This document shows, in pieces, positions 45,814 to 55,445 of a stretch of DNA of 64,000 nt. The position numbers and the translations under genes are program-made. A model generated the notes under the pieces. That model saw only the letters and a program-made list of their open reading frames with translations. It was not told the origin of the DNA and made no database searches. The first letter of the stretch is position 1. Every line of letters begins with the position of its first letter. Source of the stretch: Mayamaea pseudoterrestris (taxonomy: Eukaryota > Bacillariophyta > Bacillariophyceae > Sellaphorales > Sellaphoraceae); the NCBI GenBank assembly GCA_027923505.1, contig BROI01000034.1, forward strand, positions 184,868-248,867. Reading direction: 5' to 3'.

Positions 45814-47742
45814 GCGGATCTCGTCTATCAGCCCTACAAGTCTATCCTGCCAAAGAAACCTGATATTGACGCATTGATGCCGAACTTTGCATGGTACCCG
45901 GCGCAGATGATCAAGGATACTTTGCGCCATAGCACGCAGTTCAACATGCACGAGCACCGATACCCCCCACGGATGCATCGAAAGAGCCGATTCCTGAACG
46001 TCTACCGTCTAGATGATCGAGTGGCCCATGACACCATGTTCTTCGACGAACCAGCCATGGATGATCAAATCGACGGACATGCAGGGTGCACATGCGTGCA
46101 GCTATTTTATGGTTGTCGCAGTCAGATCATTGTCATGTATCCCATGCGGACGAAAGGTGACGTACCAAAACGATTCCGTGATTTCATCCGCGAGTTTGGA
46201 GCTCCGTTGGAAGTCTTCTCGGATAATGCAAAAGAAGCGATGAGTGCCGAGTTTGACGAAGTAATGCGCAAGTTTATGATTCGCCGTCGACATACATCGG
46301 AGCCGTACTATCAGAATCAAAACCCAGCCGAGCGCATCATCGGGCACGTCAAGGAAAGTCATGAACGACTTATGGACCGAACGGGCACTCCAGCATGCTT
46401 CTGGCTACGCGCTTTACTCTTTCAGACTGAGATGTACCATCATTTGTCGCATCCAGCGTTGGACGGCAAGTCTCCCATTGAGTTTATCACTGGGCAAGTC
46501 CCCGACTTGTCAAAGTATTTGCATTTTTGTTGGTTTGAAATTGTCAACTACTTTGTCAAGGATGTCGAGGCCCTGGGTACCCGCCAGCGTGGGGCATACT
46601 GGCTTGGTCCCAACACGACGTGTGGAGACAACCTGACGTACTTCATCTGCGATTGCGAGACCCACGAGATCATGACGCGATTGGTTTGCTTACCCCGAAA
46701 TGACCCAAAACTTTTGAACCTTTGCGTACCGGCACCTGCTTCCCCAGTCATAAAAGAAGGGGAGCCGCTTCTCTATACCGTACCTGGTCTAGGTGGCGAG
46801 ATCCTTATGCCGGAAATGATCAAGAAGATTACCGAAGCCGAAGGCAGAGATGATGATTCTTTCATTCCTGACAAAGATGATACCCCTTTGGTTGAGACGG
46901 TGGAATACCCGGAAGACGACGATATGACCGACGGGGAGGAAGATCCTAATCCTGCCAATGACGACGACGACAAGCCGAAGAAGAAGAACATCAATCCGTG
47001 GCGCAAACTTCCAAAGTATGCACCCGATGAACTTATCGGCAAGTCGTTTCTCATGAAGACGGACGACGGGCAAGAAGTTCGAGCGACCATCATGAGCAAG
47101 CTGAACAATCGCGACGCCCAGAACCATCAGAACATTAAAATGATGCTGAAGCTTGGTAACGGCAAAGCGGACGAAGTCATGTCCTATGTCGAGGTTTCCG
47201 ATCTCTACGAGAATGAAGTGAACCAAGACATGGTGAATCCTGAGCGTAAATGGTTCTTCAAGGAGATTCTAGACCATCAGGGTCCGCTGACGAGCAAGTC
47301 AAAGAACTGGAAGCACTCCAAGTGGAACGTCCTTGTACAATGGGACGATGGATCCAAGACTTGGGAGCCTCTCAACGCGATGATCAAAAGCGAAAAAGTA
47401 TCAGTGGCAGCCTACGCGCAAAAGCATAATCTTCTCGACAAGGATGGATGGGCATCGTTGAATCGATGGGCCCAGAACGCCAAGAAGGTTGTGCGCAAGG
47501 TGGCGACCGCCCGAATGGAGCAGCAGAAGAACGGACCACGCTACAAATTTGGAGTCCAAGTACCCCGAGATTGGAAGGAAGCGCGACGTTTGCAGGAAGC
47601 TGCAGGGCACACGAAGTGGACGGATGTGGAAGGCGTGGAGCTTGCGAACCTGGATGAGTACGAGACGTTTCAAGATCTTGGTCCGAGTTCCACCACAGCA
47701 CCACCAACTGGTTACCAAAAGATCCGAGTCCATTTTGTGTAC
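45814..47742 (+). pseudogene. pol: Element 3 integrase, chromodomain-like module and RT start
   Basis: An open frame carries an integrase with the DD-E set (Asp in MFFDEPAMDD, Asp in VFSDNAKEA, Glu in NQNPAERIIG). Then comes an acidic linker. A chromodomain-like block lies at about 47,329-47,460 (VLVQWDDGSKTWEPL, then LLDKDGW). The N-terminal RT region ends in KIRVHFVY. At that point coding is cut by the 413-bp insertion, and the chance TAG at 47758 lies within that insertion. After removal of the insertion plus one GTAC the frame would be continuous, since 417 is a multiple of 3. Confidence 0.88.
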
Positions 47743-48155
47743 CGTCCGTTTGCAATGTAGGTAACAGAGCCGGTGAGACATTTCTGTATTATGCCATTTT
47801 ACACCATGAGTCATACAATCATCATTTGTTTAAGCCTCTTGAAATCAATTGGTGAAAAGAGACGAAAGCGGAAGGCCACTGTGGGTCCCGCAGAGCATTT
47901 CGAAACGCACGTAGGCTTGGTAGGATTTGTACGGGACGGCTGGCGCGCCAGAATTGCTGCTCACCAACCATCGAAGTTCCGGAACAATTCCTGCGGGATC
48001 TCGAGCAGAACTTTTGATTATACGCATACACTGCATTAACTAGAGAGTAAAGATTGCGGTGGTATAATTTGTTTTCTTGTGGGGCATCTGTAGCTCCCAG
48101 GATATGTTCCAAGAACTGGCTCGTTAGTGAAAATCGTGTTCTTTGCAATCAGACG
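47743..48155. mobile_element. 413-bp MITE-like insertion in the RT of element 3
   Basis: The ends form imperfect inverted repeats: CGTCCGTTTGCAATG on the left and CGTCTGATTGCAAAG on the right (reverse complement), 12 of 15 matching. GTAC flanks both sides (47739-47742 and 48156-48159) as a 4-bp target duplication. There is no coding capacity of note inside. These are the marks of a non-autonomous cut-and-paste DNA transposon. The superfamily is not assigned. Confidence 0.75.
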
Positions 48156-48159
48156 GTAC

Positions 48160-49749
48160 GATGTCAAGCACGATTTGCGATACAAGGCACGTCTCGTTGC
48201 AGGCGGCCACCTGACGAAAGACAACGACAATGCCTACTCCAGTGTTATCTCATTGAAGGCAATGCGTCTAGCTCTCGTCATTGGAGAAGCGAACGGCAAG
48301 AAGTGCATGGTCGGTGACATTGGGAATGCTTATCTTGAAGTGTTCACCAAAGAGAAGGTATACTTCGTTGGAGGCCCCGAGTTTGGGGAGCGCGAAGGAC
48401 ACATCCTAGTCATCATCAAGGCTTTGTATGGATTGCGAACGAGCGGAGCACGATTTCATGAACGCTTAGCCGACGCCCTACTTGCGGAAGGGTGGAAGCC
48501 GTCCTATTGCGATTCCGATCTGTGGATCAAGGACGCTGGCGACAGCTACGACTACCTCTGTGTATGGGTTGACGATCTGTTGAATATTTCAGACGATCCA
48601 GCAGCGTTCTTCAAGATGCTAGAGGAGAAGTACAAGTTTAAGCTCAAAGGTGTTGGACATCCCGAGTATCATCTCGGCGGTGACTTCGGACAAGACCCTG
48701 ACGGAACTCTTTACTGGTCGGCCAAGACCTACGTTGCGAAACTCTTGGCGCAGTACGAGCGTTTGTTTGAAGGTCCTCCGAAGAAGTATTCATCACCAAT
48801 CGACAAAGACAACCATCCCAAACTTGACCAAAGCGAGCTACTGAACGACCAAGAGAAGAAGATTTACCAGTCTCTAGTCGGAGCACTTCAGTGGGCGATT
48901 ACTTTGGGATGATTTGACATTGCCGTAGCAGTTGTGAGTCTGTCGCAATTCCATGTGGAGCCGCGCAAGGGACACCTGCAGCGGGTGAAGCGAGTCTGTG
49001 GATATTTGCGAGAGTTACCGGATGCAGCAATCCGTTTCTGTACGAAGTGGCCAGCCAACGAGGAGCACTTCGGTACCATGGAGGAACAAGATTGGGAGCG
49101 CAGCGTTTACGGGAAGGACGGAGTTGATGAGATGTTGGACGTCTACCCACCACCAAAGGGTGTGACTGTGCGAACATCAACTTTCGAGGATGCGTGTCTC
49201 ATGCATTGCATGGTGACAGGCAAGTCATTGGAAGGAGTTTTGTCATTTGTCAACCAGACGCCTGTCGACTGGCATTGCAAACTTCAGGCTACAGTCGAGA
49301 CTGCGACCTTCAGATCGGAATTTGGCGTAGCAAAGAGTGGAACGGATATCAGCATTTCTCTACGTGCGTCGCTCATGGCTATGGGCGTACCATTGGAGAA
49401 GTCTGCCTGGATGTACGGAGACAACCAAGCAGTGATTACGCAATCTACAATCCCAAGTTCAACATTGTCCAAGCGACACAATCCGTTGGCCTACCATCGT
49501 GTTCGTTGGGCAGTTGCTGCGGGGATTATCAAGTTTGTGAAGATTGACGGAAAGGAGAACATTGCGGACGTACTTACCAAGTACCTGCCGTACTGTGATG
49601 CGATGCCATTGCTCAAGCCAGTATTGTTTTGGTGCGGCGATACATCGTATGCGATTGTGAAGGACAAGAATGCGGCTACGACGAGCAGCGTACCCGAGGG
49701 GAGTGACAAGTCGCAGAGCAGCGAAGTCAAGAGCCCGAACCCTAATTAG
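48160..49749 (+). pseudogene. pol: Element 3 reverse transcriptase and RNase H
   Basis: It resumes with DVKHDLRYKARLVAGGH and continues with GDIGNAYLEV (catalytic Asp), ALYGLRTSGARFHE, and WVDD in LCVWVDDLLNIS near 48,565. It is interrupted by TGA at 48910-48912, in the word LG*FDIAV, where element 1 has LCRFDI; the lost residue is therefore Arg (CGA). RNase H follows (STFEDAC, ETATFRSEF, MYGDNQAV, NIADVLTKYL). The frame ends at TAG 49747-49749, about 76 nt inside the 3' LTR. A purine-rich run (GAAGGACAAGAA) lies before the LTR. Confidence 0.92.
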
Positions 49750-50098
49750 CTTGTGTCGAGTCCGCAGCTGTCGTATGTGACATGTGAATGAAGAAAGTGC
49801 ACAACCGTCATGTGGATGCGTTGTATGAATGGAACGACTGATTACGACTGATGTAATGTGATTGAAAGAAACGGATTGATCAGATGATCTTCCGAGTGGT
49901 CGATGTAGCAATGTAGCGATAAGCTCACAATATAGAACTACAAGTTTGCGACGAGAGTGCAGTCGTATTCGTGTAGTGGCGAGCGCCAAGACTATTCGAT
50001 GAGCTATCTCCATCAAGAGCTGTACAGACCGTGGCCAAGGACCCTGTATTGGAGCTTTTGGAGGTAAGACATTGACTGCGAAATCGTCAACGGTGTTA
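49674..50098 (+). repeat. Element 3, 3' LTR (425 bp)
   Basis: Copy of 42969-43393; the likely true start is TGCGGC at 49671. Of 15 substitutions relative to the 5' copy, 11 are transitions at CpG sites, lost in one copy or the other. Confidence 0.9.
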
Positions 50099-51346
50099 TC
50101 GCGTGACGCCTGTGTGGGCAATAGACGGATAGCTACCCAACCGCAGTCTCTTACGAACAGTACGAAGTCTCGTGCGAACAGGTCCCGCACTAGCTGTTAG
50201 CTACGGCAGTGATGTGCAGGCTAGTCTACCCGACCGCTGTCTTGCGAACTGTACAACATGACTGCCAATCCATTGCAACCGCCCACCGACAGACCAACCT
50301 GCCATTCAACTCCAGAGGCTGGGTCAGTGCCAACGGCGGCAGCCGACCTTGTTCTATTGTAAAGGGACTATTGGCATTCCAGACATTTTTCACTGCCCAT
50401 AATCACCTAGGGTGGCATGCCACCTTTGAGGGGCAGATAGCCATTGGATGGGCAGCAGTGCAGGATAATTTCCATTACTCCAATGCAAAACTGTATCTTA
50501 ATGGAGGCACTGTCTGTCTTGAATCATCCTCAATATATCTAAAACATTTTGGGACATGTGGTCGCAGCCCAACAACACCATCCATCAACAGGAGAGCAGT
50601 ATCCAAGTCTGCCCAGCTGTGACTCCTCAGCTGCCTTGGAAAATGTGTATCCAACAGCTTCCACCAACACAAATCAAAGCCAGGTTCCATCTGGTCTGCA
50701 AAGAGCATGAGCCAAACATGGCTAGGCGACCTCCAACTGCATGCCCACAACCAAAACCCACTATATGTTATCTGTTCCAGTGTTATTTTATGTCCAGCCA
50801 GGTACTGATATGTGTAATGGTCCTTGTAACAAGTATGGCATTGGATATCACTCTGGCATCTTCCAACTCAACCTGTACTACTCCATTACTATCTGAAATC
50901 CTATGTCTGTGATCCCAGATGGTACAATACATTTGTTGCGTAGATTCATCTGTACTGATAAAAGGAGTAAATCATTGAGTTGTTATTATTGCTTGGCTGG
51001 TGTCTCATTTTGCTGCAATGTCATTGGCTTGGAGTCATACCCCTAAGATTTCTCAAGCCCTGGCAACTCAACAACACAATGAGTCATGTAAAACCTGTTT
51101 TAAGGCTGTGCCACCGACAATTTGTCGTAGGGAGAAAGGTCATGGGGAGAACTCCTACAGGGTTGCCAAAGTCACATACAGTACTTGCTTATATTGATGC
51201 TAAAATAATTATTACAAGCCAGTCTAAAGATTTTTCAACATGCAACATGACCGCATCAGGCATTCGTCCAACTTTAAAGCATGTCACACCTCAAAAGCCG
51301 CTCGTCGCACCCCTAACACCCACAGGCAGCTGCACTCACACAGGCA
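50099..51346. other. Unique sequence with diverged satellite relics
   Basis: An open frame at 50,209-50,622 (137 codons) has no recognised domain. At about 50,993-51,030 the sequence GCTTGGCTGGTGTCTCA followed by GCAATGT matches reverse satellite A. At about 51,055-51,115 the words CCCTGGCAACTCAACAACACAATGAGTCA and GTAAAACCTG match reverse satellite C with many substitutions. These look like single ancient satellite monomers stranded at the edge of gene territory. Confidence 0.6.
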
Positions 51347-52772
51347 CTACTTGAACACTTTGCTGTCCTGAATTGGCTTGTCTTCGAGGGTTTCCTCACT
51401 GCACCAGTAATCCTGAACAATCTGCTTGTGTTCTTCATTCGTTGGGTCAAGCTTAGTCCAGTCGTACCAGTTGGCATCGTCGTTCGCCGCCAGCAAATAT
51501 TCCACCGTCTGTCCGCGCAGTAACCAAACACCCTTGATTTCGAGCGTAGTGTCTTCCGTTCCAAGCACATCCATGACACCAAATGCCCACTTGCGAACTT
51601 CATCGCTGCGCTGTTGAAAGCCTCCAACGGCATTACTTGTCATGAAGACCATCTTGTTTTCTTCATTGTACTTGTAGTTTTGCAACCACAGGGAATAGCC
51701 ATTGGCGTCAAAATTTTCCCAAAACCACTTCATCGACTCCTCGTAAGTAGGTGCGTTGGAATACTGCTTCTTCCAAGCGTCCATGATGAATGGCGAGGGT
51801 GTCTCACGGTCCATAATCTTATAGGGGTGCTCCTCCTTCTTAACAGGCGCAACTTCCGAATCGACTTCGGCAGCTGCTTCGTTCTTGTCCTCCTTCTTCT
51901 TGGCGTCCTTCTTAGGAGCCGCCGCTCCTCCGGCGGACTGTCCCTTAGCTAACAACTCCTTTTTGCATAACGTCACCTTGCCGACGACTTGGACAAATTC
52001 AGGCTGATTGACGCAGGTATTGAACCAACGCATGACATTTCCAAATGGCTTGATAAAGTTCTTGTCGCAAACCAATTTGAATGGATACAACAAAGTCGAA
52101 GCAACGACAATGTCAGCAAGCGTCACCTGATTACTAACCAAGTACGTCTTGTCGAGCAAATATCCGTCAAGGACAGTCAATGCGGCAGCAAGGTCCGTCT
52201 TGGCCTTGATGTAGCTAAAGAAATAGGAAAGAATTGATTGCCGAAAATGTCAGTAAATTCTGTATAGTAAATTACCGACGAAGCGTGACAAGTCGTTACT
52301 CATCAAGGATTGACAACTCGCCATTTCACTTTGCTTGACACGAACAAAGCACGCAACCCTGTGATCACGACATCTAGCATGTCCATTCTCCGATCGCATT
52401 ATGAACTTACGCATTTTCTTGAAAGGGAATGTATCCCGCTGCCGGATAAAACCAAACGCAGGCTGGAAGCTCAACATCATGTGAAGCCCAATCCATCCAA
52501 GCGTCAATCGCCGCCGTTTCCTGCGAAGTTTCGCCAAGCAATCCAGTATCGCGTCTCAAGCCAGCGACATACTTGGCCATGGCATGACTACTGAAGATGG
52601 TAGATCCATCAGGCAACTGCAGCAAGGGAAGCTTGCCGACGGGGCTCTTGGAGGCATGCTTCAAGTCAGTATCTACATTGATCGAAACGCCATTGTATTC
52701 GGCAGCAATTAGAACCGAAAAGGCACGAAAGGAAGCCTCTGGAGCATAGAGGGTATACGAAGGAGCAGGCAT
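51347..52772 (-). CDS. eEF1G: Elongation factor 1-gamma (eEF1B-gamma), two exons
   Basis: Exon 1 is 52772-52411 (ATG at 52772) and exon 2 is 52214-51347 (stop TAG). They are separated by a 196-nt GT-AG intron (donor GTAAGT, acceptor TTTCTTTAG). Splicing joins AAT-GC to C-TAC and gives 409 residues, the usual size of the family. The N-terminus is a GST-like fold (MPAPSYTLYAPEASFRA; SSHAMAKYVA), then GST-C, a Lys/Glu/Ala-rich linker, and the conserved C-terminal EF1G domain (PSPFIMDAWKKQYSN, WFWENFDANGYS, ending SKVFK). The protein is the structural subunit of the eEF1B exchange complex that reloads eEF1A with GTP during translation elongation. It is intact and is the first normal gene to the right of the repeats. 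The divergent neighbour COQ4 starts 354 bp away. Confidence 0.96.
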
Positions 52773-53126
52773 GCTTACGTGCTACGGTTTAGGTATGCTC
52801 GTATTCGACAGTGGATGGAACTTGTGGCGAGTCGAAGGATGAGGCGCGGCGACGAACGAATCTCGCGTTCGAATAATGGACGGCGGTGATGATGCAACGT
52901 CTGGCCAGCGTTCTACTGTACAAGGAGTGTACGCCATAAACTTTGAATCAAACTTATTGGTAGTATAGAACAAAGTGTACCAAGCAACATCGTAGCGGTT
53001 ATCATTCTGGATCCCGACTATCGTTTCGCACTCGCCCATCGCCATGGGAAATTGACGCATGTTCCTACCATTGTCAAGCAAATACAATAGTCATTCGTTC
53101 CCTACTGATACTTTTATCACTGGAAG
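52773..53126. other. Intergenic region between divergent eEF1G and COQ4
   Basis: 354 bp contain the starts of both genes and presumably both promoters. I see no clear TATA box. The 101-codon minus-strand frame here has no domain and looks incidental. Confidence 0.5.
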
Positions 53127-53933
53127 ATGCGGTTAACAATTCACAATGTCAAAATCCCCTCTAGACGTGCGCTTGGGCAACGAACTCGACCATTTGCTAG
53201 CGACGGCATTCCATTCTATGGGTGCCCTCGATCGCAGTCGCAAACGCAATCGCCATCCAATATGATTACACTTGTGCAAAATGCAATGGCGGCAGTTTTA
53301 GATCCTACAAGAGCTGATGCAGTGGCTGTCGTAGGTGAATTGACTGGTCATTTGGCATTGCAGAAACTGCACGACGTCATGCTCAACGACAAACAAGGAA
53401 GACTTATAATGCTGGAACGTCCCATCGTTTCCAAGGAAAACATACCATATGAGCGTCTTTTGCAAAGCAGTGAATCTATTCACGCGACGCCTTCCGACAG
53501 AATTACCTTTGGACAAGCCTACGGCGGCTTTCTTCACAAGCATGGATTTGATCCCGACGATCGAGACGAAATCAAGCACATTTGCGACCCCAATTTGGCG
53601 TATGTCATGCTTCGGTATCGACAGTCTCATGATTTTTTTCATACGCTAACAAACTTGCCACCGACGGTCTTGGGCGAGCTTGGTTTAAAGTGGTTGGAAC
53701 TTTTTCAAACGGGCTTGCCACTTGCTGCGTTGAGCGGAACGGTTGGATCCTTGCGACTGGATGCGCAGCAGCACTCGATACTTTGGAAGTTATACTTGCC
53801 ATGGGCCAAGAGAGTTTCGCAGCAGATGGAATTTGGAGCTTTGATGACGGTTTATTACGAACGCGAATGGGAAACACCACTAGTGGATTTGCGGAAGCGA
53901 CTTGGAATAGAACCTGCACCGAAAATCAAGTGA
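53127..53933 (+). CDS. COQ4: Ubiquinone biosynthesis protein COQ4
   Basis: A single exon of 268 residues from ATG 53127. The family signature HDxxHx11E is complete: His168, Asp169, His172 and Glu184 in SHDFFHTLTNLPPTVLGELG. This metal-binding motif marks COQ4 of the mitochondrial CoQ synthesis complex, where the protein organises the complex and takes part in C1 decarboxylation/hydroxylation of the quinone ring. The C-terminal pattern YYEREWETPLVDLRKRLGI is also typical. The first ~45 residues are basic and Ser/Arg-rich, fitting a mitochondrial presequence. No damage is seen, and it ends in TGA, so TGA is a genuine stop in this genome. Confidence 0.95.
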   Translation: MRLTIHNVKIPSRRALGQRTRPFASDGIPFYGCPRSQSQTQSPSNMITLVQNAMAAVLDPTRADAVAVVGELTGHLALQKLHDVMLNDKQGRLIMLERPIVSKENIPYERLLQSSESIHATPSDRITFGQAYGGFLHKHGFDPDDRDEIKHICDPNLAYVMLRYRQSHDFFHTLTNLPPTVLGELGLKWLELFQTGLPLAALSGTVGSLRLDAQQHSILWKLYLPWAKRVSQQMEFGALMTVYYEREWETPLVDLRKRLGIEPAPKIK

Positions 53934-54364
53934 ACAGTGTAACGGCGAACAAAGTCTGAAAGTCTGACGCTAGTCATTGATATACTTGCTTGTGCGACCA
54001 CTCTCCTTTCTTATCAAGTGTTGCAATGAAACGTTTGCGCAGATATCATTGATTCGTCTTTGGGCGCATCAAGCGCCATGCCTGTGTACAGTAACAACTT
54101 TGGGAGACTGCGTTTTAGTATCCTACATTCGTTATTAACTTTTTGTTGTACAAGTAAAACGTAAAGGAAGAAGGCGCAGATCAAAGGAGAAAGGGACTAC
54201 CGGCATTGGTATAATATAATATACTGCAGTACGGAGCATTGATTTGTCGCAGCTGTAACCGCTACGACAGACGTTCATGGCGCGCCGCACCGCATCGCCA
54301 TTATTATTTTCGCCCCGTTTGCTGCCATTCCTTCACGTATCTAAAGTCTACTGTACGTAGCGTC
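53934..54364. other. Intergenic region COQ4 to MBD-like gene
   Basis: No domain-bearing frame is seen. It contains the probable 3' end of COQ4 and the upstream region of the next gene. An AT-rich stretch (TATAATATAATATA) lies at about 54,208. Confidence 0.4.
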
Positions 54365-55075
54365 ATGTCCGAGTCAGAGGAAAAGGACCATGAAAAAGCG
54401 TTGCGGGAAGACGCCGACGATCTGGCGTGTCTCAAGGATGATGACGTTGAAGATGAGGCGGAGGACGTTTACGCTGCTCATCCGCACAATCAACAACCGG
54501 AAACACCTCGAACGGTCAAATACAAGCAGGAACTTTTGGATGCAGCGGCCAATAGCGTTGAAAACAATCAAGTTGATTTTACGCATGCGATTGAGGTCTT
54601 GTCGGATGAAGTTGTAGCTGATGTTCTTTCCAAAAAGCACGGACGATCAAATTCTCCCAATCAAACGCACGCCGTCCAAGTAGCAGCAGCAGCTGCGGCA
54701 GCGGCAGCAGCTATTAGTACTACTACTACAAGTCAAGAAGAAAGTCGAGCGCATGCAGCAGAAGAAGTCGCGGCCGAGGATTCCGGCATGCAGCAACCAT
54801 TGGCGGGTGGCTTGATGCTCGTACACGACGGTCCACCCGTCGAACCGCTTTCGTTGGTGTACGGCGGAGCATGGCCTGACGGATGGCGACAGCGGGTCGT
54901 GTTGCGCAAGACTGGAGGCCGAAAAGGACCGAGACGCGACAATTACTTTTATACGCCAAAGAAGGGATATGAATTGCTCGGAGTCAAAAAGGCTAAACTA
55001 TTCTTGACCAAGCTGAAGGAGTGTGACGGCGATGAAGACAAGGCGCTTGAATGTATGGCGGCGCCCATTGTATGA
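54365..55075 (+). CDS. MBD-like (methyl-CpG-binding-like) domain protein
   Basis: The start chosen is ATG 54365 (MSESEEKDHEKALRED), giving 236 residues; the frame is open further upstream, but only with non-ATG starts. The N-terminal half is acidic. A run of 11 alanines encoded by GCA/GCG repeats lies near residue 105. The C-terminal ~55 residues read WPDGWRQRVVLRK ... DNYFYTPKKGYELLG, then KKAKLFLTKL. This follows the MBD pattern (PxGWxxxxxxR, DxYYxSPxGKKxRS, xxxxYL), although the RS after the second Lys is missing. If real, it would be a nuclear chromatin protein, relevant beside CpG-decayed retroelements. An unrelated small DNA-binding fold is possible. Ends in TGA. Confidence 0.55.
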   Translation: MSESEEKDHEKALREDADDLACLKDDDVEDEAEDVYAAHPHNQQPETPRTVKYKQELLDAAANSVENNQVDFTHAIEVLSDEVVADVLSKKHGRSNSPNQTHAVQVAAAAAAAAAAISTTTTSQEESRAHAAEEVAAEDSGMQQPLAGGLMLVHDGPPVEPLSLVYGGAWPDGWRQRVVLRKTGGRKGPRRDNYFYTPKKGYELLGVKKAKLFLTKLKECDGDEDKALECMAAPIV

Positions 55076-55445
55076 GTAACAATTGCACGAGTATGTGGCG
55101 CAATAGATGGTCGTTTACATTATACGCAACTGTTAGTCTGTTTGTAGAACCATACGCTTCGAGTGCTGCCAGTACGATGAGTGAATCGGGCCATCCACAA
55201 CCGTCGCCTTTTTATCATGTAGTGATTGTCAATCACTCGATGAAATAATCACGCAATGAATGCAAAGGCAATACTTGATACATGATCATGCATGATACAC
55301 TTGCTATTAATGATTGTATCATTGTATTTCCTACTGGTAAGCAACTGTTCATCGACTCGCACACCACTCACAGTGAAGTAACGCTTGCATCAAACTCCTC
55401 GTTACACTTCCACGCCGACGAGTCGCAAACCCAATCCAGCCCGCC
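55076..55445. other. Intergenic, convergent gene ends
   Basis: It lies between the ends of the MBD-like gene (+) and the TM9SF gene (-). It is AT-rich, with no recognisable gene. Confidence 0.4.

Larger units (their letters stand above)
42969..50098 (+). mobile_element. Element 3: Ty1/copia retrotransposon, inactivated, with nested insertion
   Basis: Two 425-bp LTRs flank gag, protease, integrase, chromodomain-like module, RT and RNase H. It is related to element 1 throughout pol (VKHDLRYKARLVAGGH; chromodomain-like block; RNase H with NxADVLTK). Damage includes frameshifts near 44,055 and 45,805, a TGA at 48910, and a 413-bp insertion in RT. LTR divergence is 15 substitutions and 2 single-base indels in 425. 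The flanks are a minisatellite on the left and unique sequence on the right, with no target duplication found. Confidence 0.93.

Noticed and set aside
47773-48039. 88-codon frame in the 413-bp insertion as a transposase
   Set aside because: It is too short, lacks catalytic motifs, and shows no match to any transposase pattern I know.
52782-53087. 101-codon minus-strand frame upstream of eEF1G
   Set aside because: It lies in the divergent promoter region, with no domain and no conserved pattern.
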